60,000 nucleotides of DNA from Antedon mediterranea (lineage: Eukaryota > Echinodermata > Crinoidea > Comatulida > Antedonidae), in NCBI RefSeq assembly GCF_964355755.1, contig NC_092670.1, positions 3,747,001-3,807,000 on the forward strand, given 5' to 3'. Below are positions 43,201 through 47,091 of the stretch, piece by piece. The stretch's first letter is position 1. Each line of letters starts with the position of its first letter. Both the position numbers and the translations under genes were made by a program. The notes under the pieces were generated by a model that was not told where the DNA came from, did no database searches, and saw only the letters and a list, made by a program, of their open reading frames with translations.

Positions 43201-45713
43201 TGGTAGTGGTGGTGCAGACAGCCATTGAACTATAATTCTATATAGTAAATTTTAGCATGGCATGAGTCTTCTGCTTACGTGCACATTATTTATTATAAAT
43301 TTAGGTCATTTTTATGCCAGTGATAGTGAAGATGAAGAGGAATCAGTACTATGTATGTGCAGTAACCATGACAACACGTTACTGATATCAGGTGATACAA
43401 AGGGATTTGTTACAATATGGAACATAAAAAATTATGCTATATATCAAGCAGAAAACGTAAGTACAGTAACTAAACTCAAGAAAACACTAACAATTTATAC
43501 CTAATACCGTAGTACCTTATTCTTACGTTAGCTCTGAATCATAACAGAGCTCATTGCAATATCTGTGAAGGTATTTTAAAAAAATAATAAAACAGATGTA
43601 AATCCAATAGCTAATAAAGAAAAGGAATATTTTGAGATTGTGTGTAGTTGAACTGTAAATCTTGCAGTTCCATCAATACCATTGAACAAGCAAGATGTAT
43701 TGTGTCTTCCATTTTAAAATTCAGTTTCCCAGTATATATTGTTCTATTCTTATATATAATTTACTTCTTTCAGCAAGAAATAGAAAAGCCACCTGTAGTG
43801 ACCACCTGGCATGCACATGATACAGCACTTGTCAGTGTAGATTTGATAGACTTTGAGAACCAGCAGTTTCTTTTGACAGCATCCACTGATTGCACCTGTA
43901 GGCTCTGGACCATAGAAGGCCATTATGTTGGAATGCTTGGCCAAAAGCATTTGTGGAATATCCGCAAACCGGAGACTTATAAGTACCCCCTGTAAATAGG
44001 AATTTTCATCAAATTTCCAAAACATCAATTTTTATCTACTTGAAATTGTCATGCTGTTAGAATTGTTCATTAACATTTTAAATTCTACTACATATACAGT
44101 ACTATCTGTCAAGAAATATTTTAACAAGAAATTATTATTTAAAAATTTCAGAAACCCTTGGTCGGCGGATATGGAAGAAATTCTGAGTGAAACAAGCGAG
44201 AAAAACGGTAAGCAACATCATTCAAATGAGGTTTGTAGAAATTTATAGAAATGCTTAATAAAAACCAGGGATAACCCTGATAAAACGAAAACAAGATTTC
44301 TTCAATATTGAACTAATAGATAAATAAGTTTAATATTCTTTTAGGCCTATAAGCAAAAATAAAAAATTTAATGATAGGGCATCTGATCTGTATATTTGAT
44401 AGAAATTGATAACTTGGAAGCTGATGACAATAGTGACATAGAGCCATCAACAGAAATAAACATCGTAAACACAGACGAACAAGAGGATGCAGACATTAAC
44501 ATAAATGATAACCAACTTACAACACAAGACCAATTCCCATTGACTAAGATAACAGAACCAGTAAAACTAAACGCCGAGGAGCATCTTAAATCGGATACAA
44601 ATGGGACAGAAGAGAATGTAACCATCCACAAACAGATTCGTCCACACACGAACTCATCAACAATTCGAGAACGAGCTTTAGTGCCAAACAAAGGAATTGA
44701 ACGATCAAGAACGTCTTTCTCGCATTTTAATCGTAAGAAGTCGCCGGTGAACTCTAGTGATATTGATGCTCTTCTGAATGCTACTCCGGTAAATCTTTAT
44801 CTTGTATCACATTAAGGCCCTCAATATGGTTGCTGTCACAAATTTTAAGATTCCCTGACAATTTAAGGTTTCATTGAAACAGGTATTATATATCCTTATG
44901 GTATAATCCCACCCCATAGATCACGAAATTGGACCGACTTGGGTAGGAAAACCCTGGTTCAGGAAAAAAATGATTGGTAAGTATTTCTTGTAAAAACTCA
45001 TCTGAACTGGCTATACAGGGACTATATCGTTGCCTGTTTGTGAAATCAGACATAAGGGGGTGGGATTAGACCCGGAGTGGGATTATACTCAAGGATATAC
45101 GGTAAATGGTTCAGCATAATCATTACTAAAATGGTTTTTATTTATATTTTTCTTTCGTGCAATTTAGAGTATTTTAGGACGACGAGTTGATGAAGGTTTA
45201 GCTAGGATAACACAAAGCCGTCAAGAACGGCGACATCGTTACGGTGAAGTGAATTCTAGAACGACAGCAAGATTTGGAAAAATTTGTTCACCGTTTCAGG
45301 CACTGGCGACATTGGTACGTAAGATTCCACTTGCATTATGCAGCACCACACAAGTGTAATAGCTGCTGTTGACTGTCTCAAAGCAATATGTACTTCCTAT
45401 TTCTGAATTTTTTCCCTATTTTGACTTTATAATAAACACAACTTCAACCATGTACTCTTTCTTCATCAACTAAAACTAAACCTTAATTTTATTTTAGGAA
45501 ACAAGTGAAGTATTGTTTCCCCGAACCCTGCCAATGACTCCACGCATGATGAGCCGTGGTTTGACTTGTTCCAATGAAACAGAGCTGAAATCACTGAATT
45601 TTGATCAACCAATAACAGACACCAAGACAGACAAGGATCTAATAGACATGGGTCAAAGGTCATCACTTACAGTAACACCTGTTCTACCTCCAATCAAGGG
45701 AACTAATATGTAA
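1272..45713 (+). CDS. EF-hand and WD-repeat protein, WDR64/WDR49 type (20 coding exons)
   Basis: Exons read from GT/AG junctions and phases: 1272-1351, 3088-3346, 3708-3854, 4194-4482, 4659-4705, 4918-5055, 5146-5337, 5830-6021, 40712-40975, 41204-41368, 41694-41846, 42101-42285, 42599-42727, 43018-43157, 43305-43456, 43774-43991, 44152-44207, 44403-44788, 45168-45314, 45498-45713. They total 3555 bp (1184 aa), without an internal stop. An acidic Ser/Asp N-terminus is followed by a canonical EF-hand loop (DTSADGYVDWNE, about residues 115-126). WD repeats then run to about residue 905, for example IRFWDI, IRLWNP, VKVWDLK, ISVWDF and CRLWTIEG. The tail is charged and low in complexity. EF-hand plus about a dozen WD units is the architecture of WDR64/WDR49, genes associated with cilia and testis in vertebrates. 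ATG 1272 follows an in-frame stop; a second in-frame ATG lies at 1293. Exon 7 uses a weak donor (GTTGGT). Which of the two family members it matches was not tested. Confidence 0.9.
1352..3087 (+). other. Intron 1 of the WDR64-like gene
   Basis: The donor GTAAGT begins at 1352 and the acceptor AG ends at 3087. The intron joins a phase-2 exon end to a single G that completes the codon. It contains one copy of a dispersed SINE-like repeat near its 3' end and otherwise AT-rich sequence without an open frame of note. Confidence 0.75.
2735..2900. repeat. Dispersed SINE-like repeat, copy 1
   Basis: About 165 bp that recur in diverged form at 5375-5525. Shared blocks include TGGCCAGTTCCTTT and TTTTCAACCAG. 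It ends in a GAACCCGGGTC-like stretch of the kind seen at the tails of short interspersed repeats in marine deuterostomes. No Pol III A and B boxes could be assigned with confidence. Confidence 0.5.
5375..5525. repeat. Dispersed SINE-like repeat, copy 2
   Basis: A second, diverged copy of the repeat at 2735-2900, in the same orientation. It lies in intron 7 of the WDR64-like gene just after the weak donor of exon 7. Blocks such as GGCCAGTTCCTTTTC and TTTTTTCAACCAGATACTC align with copy 1. Confidence 0.5.
6331..7740 (-). CDS. IgR1: three-domain Ig-like type I membrane receptor, tail type A (intact)
   Basis: A single-exon frame of 469 aa from the first true ATG at 7740; the open frame continues upstream without another ATG. 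Residues 1-22 form a signal peptide. D1 ends in an F-strand-like GIYTCED motif. D2 (about 120-215) has Cys 125/141/152, Trp in GWIQG and Cys 193/204. D3 (about 216-305) has FKCYAAGG, YNWSLN and the AGDY..KC motif. A Thr/Asn-rich stalk with NxS/T sites leads to a membrane span at about 353-374 followed by LKKKRC. The 95-residue tail has Tyr motifs YYTI (Y414) and YFVL near the C-terminus, plus DYVM. The Ig fold is inferred from the Cys/Trp spacing. Ligand and signalling are unknown. It is antisense to the host WD-repeat gene and nearly identical in ectodomain to IgR2, 3 and 5. Confidence 0.85.
   Translation of the reverse strand: MNFKTYLIFVLACLPFSNGVSASLVEFDNVYYYTSTSVQSVRVLPAANKQYQVIPKYSVDNSKKLLIFKDYFKKLTIRCPLFISFEAQQVQGIYTCEDGDKLQYLVPTYDVHFRIPDGDNIHISCEGLDNIIEWKQVQIVCKIIIVPNNRICDVTIGWIQGKYNVTQSYSSYNITYNQTIKGFYSGEAIFFTCLSYSNSWETWCKTVILKVLPQLMVEVKMLNKTSEMSVNQNSFKCYAAGGSGSKKIYNWSLNEEVMAENDYQQETDETCFNNLPAGDYIAKCLVSTEVLNRSDEIEFTIKDNKILSTTECIKATTNVKNNPKDQNITPTDNKVVYRTTSQKCNPASDNNRTIIMALATSTITLMIVVLVLLYQLKKKRCNKPQHVVRYQRNNGTRVQDTSDIPGIIVEEDVYYTIDDTPAEQQAENDYVMSGTVVEKMRCTNEVMNRRDDNIDNDETPPHYFVLDSQ
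7741..9376 (-). other. Spacer between IgR1 and IgR2 (5' flank of IgR1, 3' flank of IgR2)
   Basis: AT-rich and closely similar to the IgR2/IgR3 spacer, so it was duplicated with the genes. Next to IgR1 it contains the conserved 5' flank, including an open extension with no ATG and a TATAATTATAGTATA stretch near 7868-7882 that may serve as a core promoter element (inference). At 8350-8410 lies a short repeat also found in other spacers and at 59290-59375. Around 8690-8860 is a segment conserved in four spacers that is open on both strands but too short to call a gene. Confidence 0.55.
9377..10669 (-). CDS. IgR2: Ig-like type I membrane receptor, tail type B, frameshift-shortened tail
   Basis: A single exon of 430 aa from the ATG at 10669. 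The signal peptide and three Ig-like domains differ from IgR1 at scattered residues only; D3 ends ...EIFT-like and leads to the stalk DVDMSVDRVT. After the membrane span the tail is quite different from IgR1. A short KHDNR repeat is followed by VFYQRN, TVYETS, QQNYSITI and ALYCEI, and the frame ends at ...DGDTVDK. A neighbouring frame stays open for about 40 more codons and matches the distal tail of IgR4, so a 1-2 bp indel after YCEI has cut the tail. In that abandoned frame the distal Tyr of IgR4 is also replaced (SFKI instead of YLKI). The protein is probably functional with the shorter tail, but this is an inference. Confidence 0.82.
   Translation of the reverse strand: MNFKTYLIFVLACLSFSNGVSASLVEFDNVYYYTSTSVQSVRVLPAANKQYQVIPKYSVDNFKKLIIFKDYFKKLTIRCPLFISFEAQQVQGIYTCEDGDKLQYLVPTYDVHFRIPEGDNIHISCEGLNNIIEWKQVQIVCKIIIVPNDRICDVTIGWIQGKYNVTQSYSSYNITYNQTIKGFYSGEAIFFICLSYSNSWETRCKTVILKVLPQLMVKVKRLYETSEMSVNQNCFKCYAAGGSGSKKIYNWSLNGEGVTQNDYQQETDERCFNNLPADYTVKCLVSAEVQIRSDEVEFTIKDVDMSVDRVTNSQNYNKVNDINNKQKRSSDKILIMVLATSTMTLMVIVFILFLYILKRKHDNRKHDNKHQPEVFYQRNTVYETSDVADTKVEQQNYSITIANTSRRQQQPETSIDALYCEIKDGDTVDK
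10670..12306 (-). other. Spacer between IgR2 and IgR3
   Basis: Closely similar along its length to 7741-9376, in the same orientation and order. This shows that the IgR2-spacer unit (about 2.93 kb start to start) arose by tandem duplication. It contains the same conserved 5' flank and short interspersed motif (11279-11340). No gene can be supported. Confidence 0.6.
12307..13617 (-). CDS. IgR3: Ig-like type I membrane receptor, tail type B, frameshift-shortened tail
   Basis: A single exon of 436 aa from the ATG at 13617. It has the same signal peptide and three Ig-like domains as IgR1, 2 and 5, with its own substitutions (for example HERDN in D1-D2 and NSVNKN in D3). The TM segment begins KIIITVLATST. 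The juxtamembrane KHDxR motif is present three times, against two in IgR2. The tail carries YETS, NYSITI and ALYCEI, then the same premature end (DGDTVDK) as IgR2, so both descend from one already frameshifted ancestor. It lies about 2.95 kb from IgR2, start to start. Confidence 0.82.
   Translation of the reverse strand: MNFKTYLIFVLACLSFSNGVSASLVEFDNVYYYTSTSVQSVRVFPAANKQYPVIPKYSVIDNFKKLLIFKDYFKKLTIRCPLFISFEAQQVQGIYTCEDGDKLQYLVPSSDVHFRIHERDNIHISCEGLNNIIEWKQVQIVCKIIIVPNDRICDVTIGWIQGKYNVTQSYSLYNITYNQTINGFYSGEAIFFICLSLSNSWETWCKTVILKVLQQLMVEVKKLYATSENSVNKNCFKCYAAGGSGSKKIYNWSLNGEGMTQNDYQQETDERCFNNLPAGDYTVKCLVSAEVQIRSDEVEFTIKDVDMSVDRVTTSQNYNKVNDINKKQKRSSDKIIITVLATSTITLMVIVFILFLYILKRKHDSRKHDNRKHDNKHHPEVFYQRNTVYETSDGADTKVEQQNYSITIANTSKRQQLETNIDALYCEIKDGDTVDK
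13618..16087 (-). other. Spacer between IgR3 and IgR4, carrying a DNA transposon
   Basis: The basic array spacer, as in 7741-9376, is interrupted by a 968-bp CAGGGG-ended element (14210-15177) flanked by CTGAG. The empty site is visible in the IgR1/2 and IgR2/3 spacers. The distal part (15178-16087) again matches the common spacer. No host gene is supported. Confidence 0.6.
14210..15177. mobile_element. Non-autonomous DNA transposon with CAGGGGYGG ends, copy 1
   Basis: It starts CAGGGGTGGACC and ends in the inverse of CAGGGGCGG. It is flanked on both sides by CTGAG, and the homologous spacer without it supports a clean insertion. The ends look hAT-like, but the apparent 5-bp duplication is shorter than the 8 bp typical of hAT, so the class is left open. 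Two conserved short open frames inside (minus strand about 14422-14700 and plus strand about 14922-15155) match nothing I recognise. Confidence 0.7.
16088..17498 (-). pseudogene. IgR4: Ig-like receptor, tail type B with full-length tail; 11-bp deletion after the signal peptide
   Basis: The ATG at 17498 starts a signal peptide and N-terminus of a second ectodomain type (...SLLEHNMYYYYSS..), shared with IgR6. Just after VPANKEY, an 11-bp deletion relative to IgR6 (near 17353) shifts the frame. The rest of the protein (three Ig-like domains, TM, tail) is open downstream in another frame but has no ATG or signal peptide of its own. The tail is the longest of type B: YCEI, then QLISV, then KQYLKI and a final MENCEVFTN. 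So the distal Tyr motif survives only here. It is either a recent pseudogene or an allele or assembly error; the remaining 420 or so codons are undamaged. Confidence 0.72.
17499..18604 (-). other. Spacer between IgR4 and IgR5
   Basis: AT-rich, with no gene. The part at about 17760-18600 (3' flank of IgR5) is homologous to 28190-29500 (3' flank of IgR7), consistent with both genes carrying tail type A and its downstream region. Confidence 0.55.
18605..20005 (-). CDS. IgR5: Ig-like type I membrane receptor, tail type A (intact)
   Basis: A single exon of 466 aa from the ATG at 20005. The signal peptide and D1-D3 are of the IgR1/2/3 ectodomain type; D2-D3 even share private residues with IgR2 (for example ETRCKTV and KVKRLYETSEM). 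The stalk, TM and tail match IgR1: GTRVQETSDI, DVYYTIDD, NDYVMSG, MRCTNEVMNRR and terminal YFVLDSQ. This makes it a recombinant-looking gene, with an IgR2-like ectodomain on an IgR1-like tail. The type A tail has two YxxI/L sites about 48 residues apart, too far for a classical ITAM. Confidence 0.85.
   Translation of the reverse strand: MNFKTYLIFVLACLSFSNGVSASLVEFDNVYYYTSTSVPSVRVLPAANKQYQVIPKYSVKDNSKKLLIFKDYFKKLTIRCPIFISFDAQQVQGIYTCEDDDKLQYLVPTYDVHFRIPDGDNIHISCEGLNNIIEWKQVQIVCKIIIVPNNRICDVTIGWIQGKYNVTQSYSSYNITYNQTIKGFYSGEAIFFICLSYSNSWETRCKTVILKVLPQLMVKVKRLYETSEMSVNQNCFKCYAAGGSGSKTIYNWSLNEEGMTQNDYQQETHERCFNNLPAGDYTVKCLVSTEVQSRSDEIEFTIKGKHICTTAECIATADVKNNQDPNITPTNKVFQTTPKNCNPASDNNSKTTTMARATITVILIIAVLLLLYQLKRKRCNTPQHVMCYQRNNGTRVQETSDIPGTIEEEDVYYTIDDTPAEQQAENDYVMSGTVVEKMRCTNEVMNRRDDNIDNDEIPHYFVLDSQ
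20006..22671 (-). other. Spacer between IgR5 and IgR6, carrying the same DNA transposon as the IgR3/IgR4 spacer
   Basis: Homologous throughout to 13618-16087, including the CAGGGG element at the same site (20593-21613). This shows that IgR3-IgR4 and IgR5-IgR6 are two copies of one two-gene segment. Small length differences and one extra block near 21531-21590 separate the copies. Confidence 0.6.
20593..21613. mobile_element. Non-autonomous DNA transposon with CAGGGGYGG ends, copy 2
   Basis: The same element as 14210-15177, with the same CTGAG flanks (20588-20592 and 21614-21618) and the same insertion point in the array spacer. It is about 53 bp longer, partly because of an extra block before the 3' end. 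It was inherited through segmental duplication rather than by a second insertion. Confidence 0.7.
22555..24310 (-). pseudogene. IgR6: Ig-like receptor pseudogene, tail type B, several lesions
   Basis: The ATG at 24310 opens a signal peptide and N-terminus like IgR4 (...SLLEHNMYYYYSS.., VPANKEYQVVSTGEDFTV). Lesions relative to IgR4: (1) a TIR element of about 365 bp inserted in D1 (about 23752-24118) with loss of about 22 bp; (2) a 1-bp deletion near 23350 at the end of D2, which splits the frame; (3) a CAA-to-TAA change at 22672-22674, which ends the tail after YCEIKKEKPSTSK. A 3.37-kb fold-back element sits 9 bp upstream of the ATG and separates the gene from its 5' flank. The frame after the D2 lesion (D3, TM, tail) is clean. 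Confidence 0.8.
23752..24118. mobile_element. MITE-like insertion in IgR6
   Basis: About 365 bp with imperfect terminal inverted repeats. The left end at 23765 reads GGCATTTCTCTCCCCTAGCA. The right end at 24107, in reverse complement, reads GGCAAAACTCTCCCTTAGCA. IgR4 lacks it, so the boundaries can be bracketed, but about 22 bp of target sequence are missing and no clear target duplication remains. No coding capacity is seen. Confidence 0.6.
24616..24629 (-). promoter_or_regulatory. DR1-type nuclear-receptor half-site pair (first of four)
   Basis: TGACCTTTGACCCA is the reverse of TGGGTCAAAGGTCA, two half-sites with one-base spacing as recognised by HNF4, COUP-TF and RXR dimers. Further copies occur at 24917-24930 and, inverted, at 27077-27090 and 27380-27393. 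Function here is untested; they belong to a transposable element. Confidence 0.35.
26082..26122. repeat. Perfect 19-bp-arm palindrome inside the fold-back spacer
   Basis: ACCGACAAAACTTATACAT (26082-26100), a 3-base loop (ATT), then its exact reverse complement (26104-26122). It lies in the centre of the larger inverted repeat and would form a strong hairpin in either strand. Confidence 0.85.
27685..29517. other. Detached 5' flank of IgR6 and 3' flank of IgR7
   Basis: From 27685 the sequence resumes the array 5' flank that in IgR4 directly precedes the ATG. 28190-29500 is homologous to 17760-18600. It includes an extra stretch at about 28520-29090 with no counterpart there and no recognisable content. 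No gene is seen. Confidence 0.5.
29518..30974 (-). pseudogene. IgR7: diverged Ig-like receptor, tail type A, 4-bp deletion near the N-terminus
   Basis: The ATG at 30974 starts a signal peptide (MKSLMILIIFLL..) and the motif ASDFVEFDRLYYH, close to IgR8. A 4-bp deletion relative to IgR8 near 30868 then gives an in-frame stop (TGA). The remainder, beginning RVLPV, is open for about 448 codons: D1 with RQQGHGIYTCED, D2 with GWIQGNYN, D3 with FKCYAAGGSGQKK, a longer Thr/Ser stalk, TM and LKKKHHKKPEP. The tail is type A (DVYYTIDD, NDYVISD, YFVLDSQ). So the ectodomain is IgR8-like and the tail IgR1-like. A single lesion in a long clean frame suggests a recent loss, an allele or an assembly error. 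Confidence 0.72.
30975..31189. other. 5' flank of IgR7 up to the LINE insertion
   Basis: AT-rich sequence with no gene. Its last part (ACACAAAGTCTACAATT) resembles the 5' flank of IgR8 near 38990, so the LINE entered an existing array spacer. Confidence 0.4.
31254..31943 (+). CDS. LINE ORF1 protein: coiled coil plus RRM-like nucleic-acid-binding region
   Basis: 229 aa from ATG 31254. Residues about 25-95 are heptad-like and charged (IKEDLNQAIG, LEQTVDKLSS, VAKLELEANK) and probably form a coiled coil. SERFSRRNNVRIVGLKEE and the following ERAHRVGP stretch match the ORF1p pattern of L1-type and related LINEs, which bind RNA and act as chaperone in the RNP. The frame is intact. It precedes the reverse transcriptase ORF in the same direction. 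Confidence 0.8.
   Translation: MATKPKTRSRPADIESACSNPVDFNNFVHASLKSLLDGQAKIKEDLNQAIGFNSDRIAALEENDIIKANKIGQLEQTVDKLSSTVAKLELEANKSERFSRRNNVRIVGLKEESGEDCVVLARNILIDNFEFSEIPTIERAHRVGPVLPVSPRHIIIKLLSYNSKVQVMKQKNIALQDKQFYVIDDLTLVDYKEKKKWKFQVKALYDNGTKLKFSAGKWRTSTGTPYIFK
32293..35325 (+). CDS. LINE ORF2 protein: APE-like endonuclease and reverse transcriptase
   Basis: 1010 aa, without a break. The endonuclease part (about residues 55-280) shows HFNTRSLLGKMDSL, ITESWL, GGGVALYVR, GTIYRAP, GDFNID and the catalytic SDHLPVF. The RT part (about 500-780) shows NYRPISVLSLFSKILE, the first catalytic Asp in FVDLSKAFDTINH, GVPQGSLLGPLLF (about 704) and the YADD box (about 735). It nicks target DNA and copies the element RNA by target-primed reverse transcription. 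All key residues I can check are present, so the copy may be young or active. The nearest start could also be a downstream Met (MNINENVD). Confidence 0.88.
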   Translation: MCQSNPTTDVKFNPFVAYENMNINENVDPHSQFYASLNESNYFDPETFSENFSKHNNDKNILSTIHFNTRSLLGKMDSLKRFLLTLEFDFDVIAITESWLQYDNNPLTDMPGYNIFSRNRKSKAGGGVALYVRNNVSVTVRNDLTTDESICESIFIEIEQIHGKNIIVGTIYRAPSLNINAFNDILDNLLHTLSTENKLVYLLGDFNIDILQYTYETTTNNFVNTLFSNFYLPLILRPTRITSNSATLIDNILTNQPDLHLASGQLYCDISDHLPVFSISTLTYKNTQAVSRPPNKPFRKINENNIEQFKRELSVITWNDVNLLQEPNQAYNSFETKLKLLYNKHFPMTTQSKKNTKLKPWMSNGLLQSTKYKHKLYAKYLNNPTNHNKIKYTKFRNTLNSLIKRVKTEYYQNRFTQCQHDIKGTWRVINSLIKRSPNLNTKVVLTGNNGESIEDPSQIANEFNKFFVEIGPTLSKKLPTDQSDFKTYLPLPTLNSLFMCPVSDTEIIDIVKCFKTNKAQGLDEFSPKVIKQSISLLVKPLCHIFNLSLTKGVFPNKLKLARVTPIFKAGKKDTLSNYRPISVLSLFSKILERIIYNRTYAFMEKNNILFNKQFGFRKHFDTAMALIDLSNEIIDAFENDEFAIGVFVDLSKAFDTINHPILLSKLYHYGIRGVPLNLFKSYLSNRYQCTKFCDSQSDYLPITCGVPQGSLLGPLLFLLYVNDIYNSSVSLSYFLYADDTTLICKNRHLESLFNTVNTSLINVSEWFLANSLSVNLKKCSYVLFRSSTMPIKLGPLQIKLNGSVLPMVNHAKFLGVSIDSRLTWKPHVIETENKISKNIGIICRLASFLPHHILRTLYCSLVLPYLLYCNIVWCNTFPSNLNKLQILQKKIIRIISNVSPRTSTDPLFRSLKLLKLTDINIFQQCLFIYKSQNALLPSHLRDMFSPNYEFHGYSTRILNNLHIPKHKKTSFQHNIRFTGPKIWNSLPNKITTSANKHSFVFNTKQYLIQK
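35661..36931. other. Spacer between the LINE and IgR8
   Basis: AT-rich sequence without a supported gene. The portion at about 36838-36931 is a decayed second copy of the IgR8 tail module that continues beyond the stop codon (see IgR8). Confidence 0.5.
36838..37095 (-). repeat. Tandem duplication (144-bp period) of the ITSM tail module
   Basis: The stretch at about 36979-37095 (encoding SETIYNTVEMEDVKEYANK) is repeated 144 bp further downstream at about 36838-36950. The period equals 48 codons, so the duplication was in frame. In the distal copy one extra base after GAAACAATAT creates the TAA that ends IgR8. Confidence 0.75.
36932..38726 (-). pseudogene. IgR8: diverged Ig-like receptor, tail type C with ITIM and ITSM; 2-bp deletion in the ectodomain
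   Basis: The ATG at 38726 (MTLKSLMILIIFLL..) opens a signal peptide, D1 (RQHGHGIYTCED) and D2 (GWIQGSYNITKSF). At the end of D2, near 38082, two bases are missing relative to IgR7 (AAAA to AA), and the first frame stops at 38055. The continuing frame carries D3 (FKCYATCESG, YNWSLNEARM, TAGNYTVKC), a long Ser/Thr stalk, a TM region and a tail of about 125 residues. Tail motifs are VIYYDI (canonical ITIM), TIYNTV (canonical ITSM), YANK (pYxN type) and a terminal LYNETIL. If the lesion is real the gene is dead; if it is an assembly error this is an inhibitory-type receptor. It is the last array member, nearest exon 9 of the host gene. Confidence 0.75.
38727..39048. other. 5' flank of IgR8
   Basis: AT-rich with a (TA)n run at about 39029-39048. 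No gene is visible. It is partly similar to the IgR7 5' flank. Confidence 0.4.
39049..39130. repeat. 82-bp direct repeat, left copy
   Basis: It begins TTTCAAATTAATTAATTAAA and contains a CACCGGGTGGTTTCG core, ending in a TA run. It recurs almost unchanged at 39413-39495, 364 bp away, on either side of the tRNA-like sequence. Confidence 0.85.
39303..39373 (+). tRNA. tRNA-like sequence, nominal anticodon AUC (Asp codon GAU)
   Basis: The cloverleaf can be drawn without gaps: acceptor GCCCCAG/TTGGGGC, D stem GTCT/GGAC, anticodon stem TCTGC/GCAGG with a seven-base loop ATATCAA, and T arm CCGAG-TTCGAGT-CTCGG. An A box (TGGTCTAATGG) and B box (GTTCGAGTC) are intact, and a T5 run follows at 39377, as for Pol III termination. 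Anticodon AUC is not used by normal metazoan tRNA-Asp (GUC). It lies between 82-bp direct repeats, so it may be a tRNA-derived repeat rather than a decoding tRNA. Confidence 0.6.
39413..39495. repeat. 82-bp direct repeat, right copy
   Basis: A near-identical copy of 39049-39130 in the same orientation (one visible change, GGGTGG to GGGCGG), followed by a long (TA)n run. The pair may be the edges of a small retroelement or of a 364-bp tandem unit that contains the tRNA-like gene. Confidence 0.85.
39536..39572 (+). ncRNA. Hammerhead-ribozyme-like core (weak)
   Basis: CTGATGA (39537-39543), then a GGGC/GCCC hairpin, then GAAA (39560-39563), then a possible three-bp helix AGC-TCT-GCT followed by A. 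This order is the hammerhead core, which is known in Penelope-like elements. Against it: one extra A precedes the stem-II helix, and I find no convincing helix I between the two flanks. It could be a degenerate or coincidental match. Confidence 0.25.
39626..40443. repeat. 48-bp minisatellite, 17 units, five-unit higher-order pattern
   Basis: Each unit contains TATCTCCATTGAGATCCAGC and CCCACAGCATTGTCATTTTG. Units differ mainly by CCACTG (C) or CCAATG (A). Their order is CC AAA CC AAA CC AAA CC, a 240-bp higher-order period. One unit (about 39962) has extra changes. Because 48 is a multiple of three, several frames on both strands are open; these are not genes. Confidence 0.95.
40444..40711 (+). 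other. End of giant intron 8
   Basis: AT-rich sequence with a short (TA)n, a pyrimidine-rich tract and CAG at 40709-40711, the acceptor of exon 9 of the WDR64-like gene. No other feature is seen. Confidence 0.6.
44888..45101. mobile_element. MITE in intron 18 of the WDR64-like gene
   Basis: The terminal inverted repeats are TATATCCTTATGGTATAATC at the left end and its imperfect inverse (GATTATACTCAAGGATATA) at the right. Inner inverted TCCCACCCC blocks are also present. It spans about 214 bp with no coding capacity. Confidence 0.6.
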
Positions 45714-46872
45714 TATTGCATTTATATTTAATAGTATTTATATATTTATGTTTAGTCAATATAACTGAATAACACAAACAGCTTCAGTAAAATCTCCTAA
45801 AATAAAATAATTATCAAGGGGTATGAGTCACAAGATTGGCAAGATATAATTTCAATACTTCTTACTTTGTAAGCCTCTATTGAAACTCATGACTGGGCTG
45901 CCTGGTGGGAAATTGTAAAGGAAAAACATTTAGGCACACGTGGTGTGTCATAACCATATTTGAATTGGAATCTTTAAAATAAAAAAAAGACGTGACTTGC
46001 TGGCCAGTAATTGGAAAATAACGATTTTCTAGCTTGTGAGATCAAAATATTGCACACATTTCTTCGCAAAGTATATTAAATATGTTAGTAAAATAATTAG
46101 TTGTATAAAAACAATTTTACTGTACAGTATTTAATTGATAAAGTTTAATTCTTGAATCTATCAAAGTAATAATGAATGTTAATTTATGCTTTTAGTATTT
46201 ATTTTTGTTTTATAAAACTCAACCAAAGATTATATTTCTTTACTAAAATTTGAAGAACATATTATTTATTGCTAAATAAAAAATAAATTATGATTCAATT
46301 TTTAAAAATGTATTGTTTATATTTGTTTCCTGGTGTATGTGTCATTATAAACAAAATAAAATGATTAAAAATGGAAGGGTTGATAATGAATCTTAAAGAT
46401 TTCTGGTAGTGTGAATGCGAACAATACAATAGATTAGGAAGAGGATGAGAAATGGTACACAGAACTGAGAGAGAATTAAACATGCATTTTAGAAACATAC
46501 AATAGCCCCTGCCACTGCAAATGTCCATATCCTAAAATAAACAAAAGCAAATTGAAGATGATGTAGAGGAACCATTTACACTGCTCCGTGCTCCAGCAGC
46601 TCTTTGAAGCTCCCAAAAAAGAGAGGAACAGAATTCACCAGAGCTTAAGTGAAAATGGCATCTGACTTTAGTATAATGGTGGTTAAACATGTTATATGAT
46701 CATGATAACAATGATTGGTTAATGACAATGGATTCTAATTATTTTCTACAGTAACAACCGTCTCCAAGAACAACTCCCCCAGTGTCCATTTCTGGACTAA
46801 ATATTGATCATTTATCGATCCATGACCACAGATTGAACAGATAGAAGCTTATTAAAAAAACACAAAACAAAT

Positions 46873-46892
46873 AATAAATTCACAATTTTATT
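46873..46892. terminator. Back-to-back poly(A) signals
   Basis: AATAAA on the plus strand (46873-46878) and TTTATT (minus-strand AATAAA, 46887-46892) lie within 20 bp. The minus one is a good candidate for CLUAP1, giving a 3' UTR of about 940 bases. The plus one competes with an earlier AATAAA near 46276 for the WDR64-like gene. Confidence 0.35.
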
Positions 46893-46964
46893 ATTTGACA
46901 GTATATACATGGATGGAATGAACATAAGGTATAAATTAGACAATTAGTATATTGTTAAGCGTGA

Positions 46965-47091
46965 TTCCCACTAGAGACGCAACGCAAGCAAGTTGACCAA
47001 TCACAAGCGACAGTTCGAATGATCCATCACATGTGATTGGTCAAATCCCTTACATTGTAATTACGTCTTTGTGTTGCATCTCTAGTGGGAA
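46965..47091. mobile_element. 127-bp palindromic MITE
   Basis: TTCCCACTAGAGACGCAAC at the left is matched by GTTGCATCTCTAGTGGGAA at the right. Inner TTGACCAATCAC and GTGATTGGTCAA are also inverted. It has no coding capacity. Confidence 0.75.
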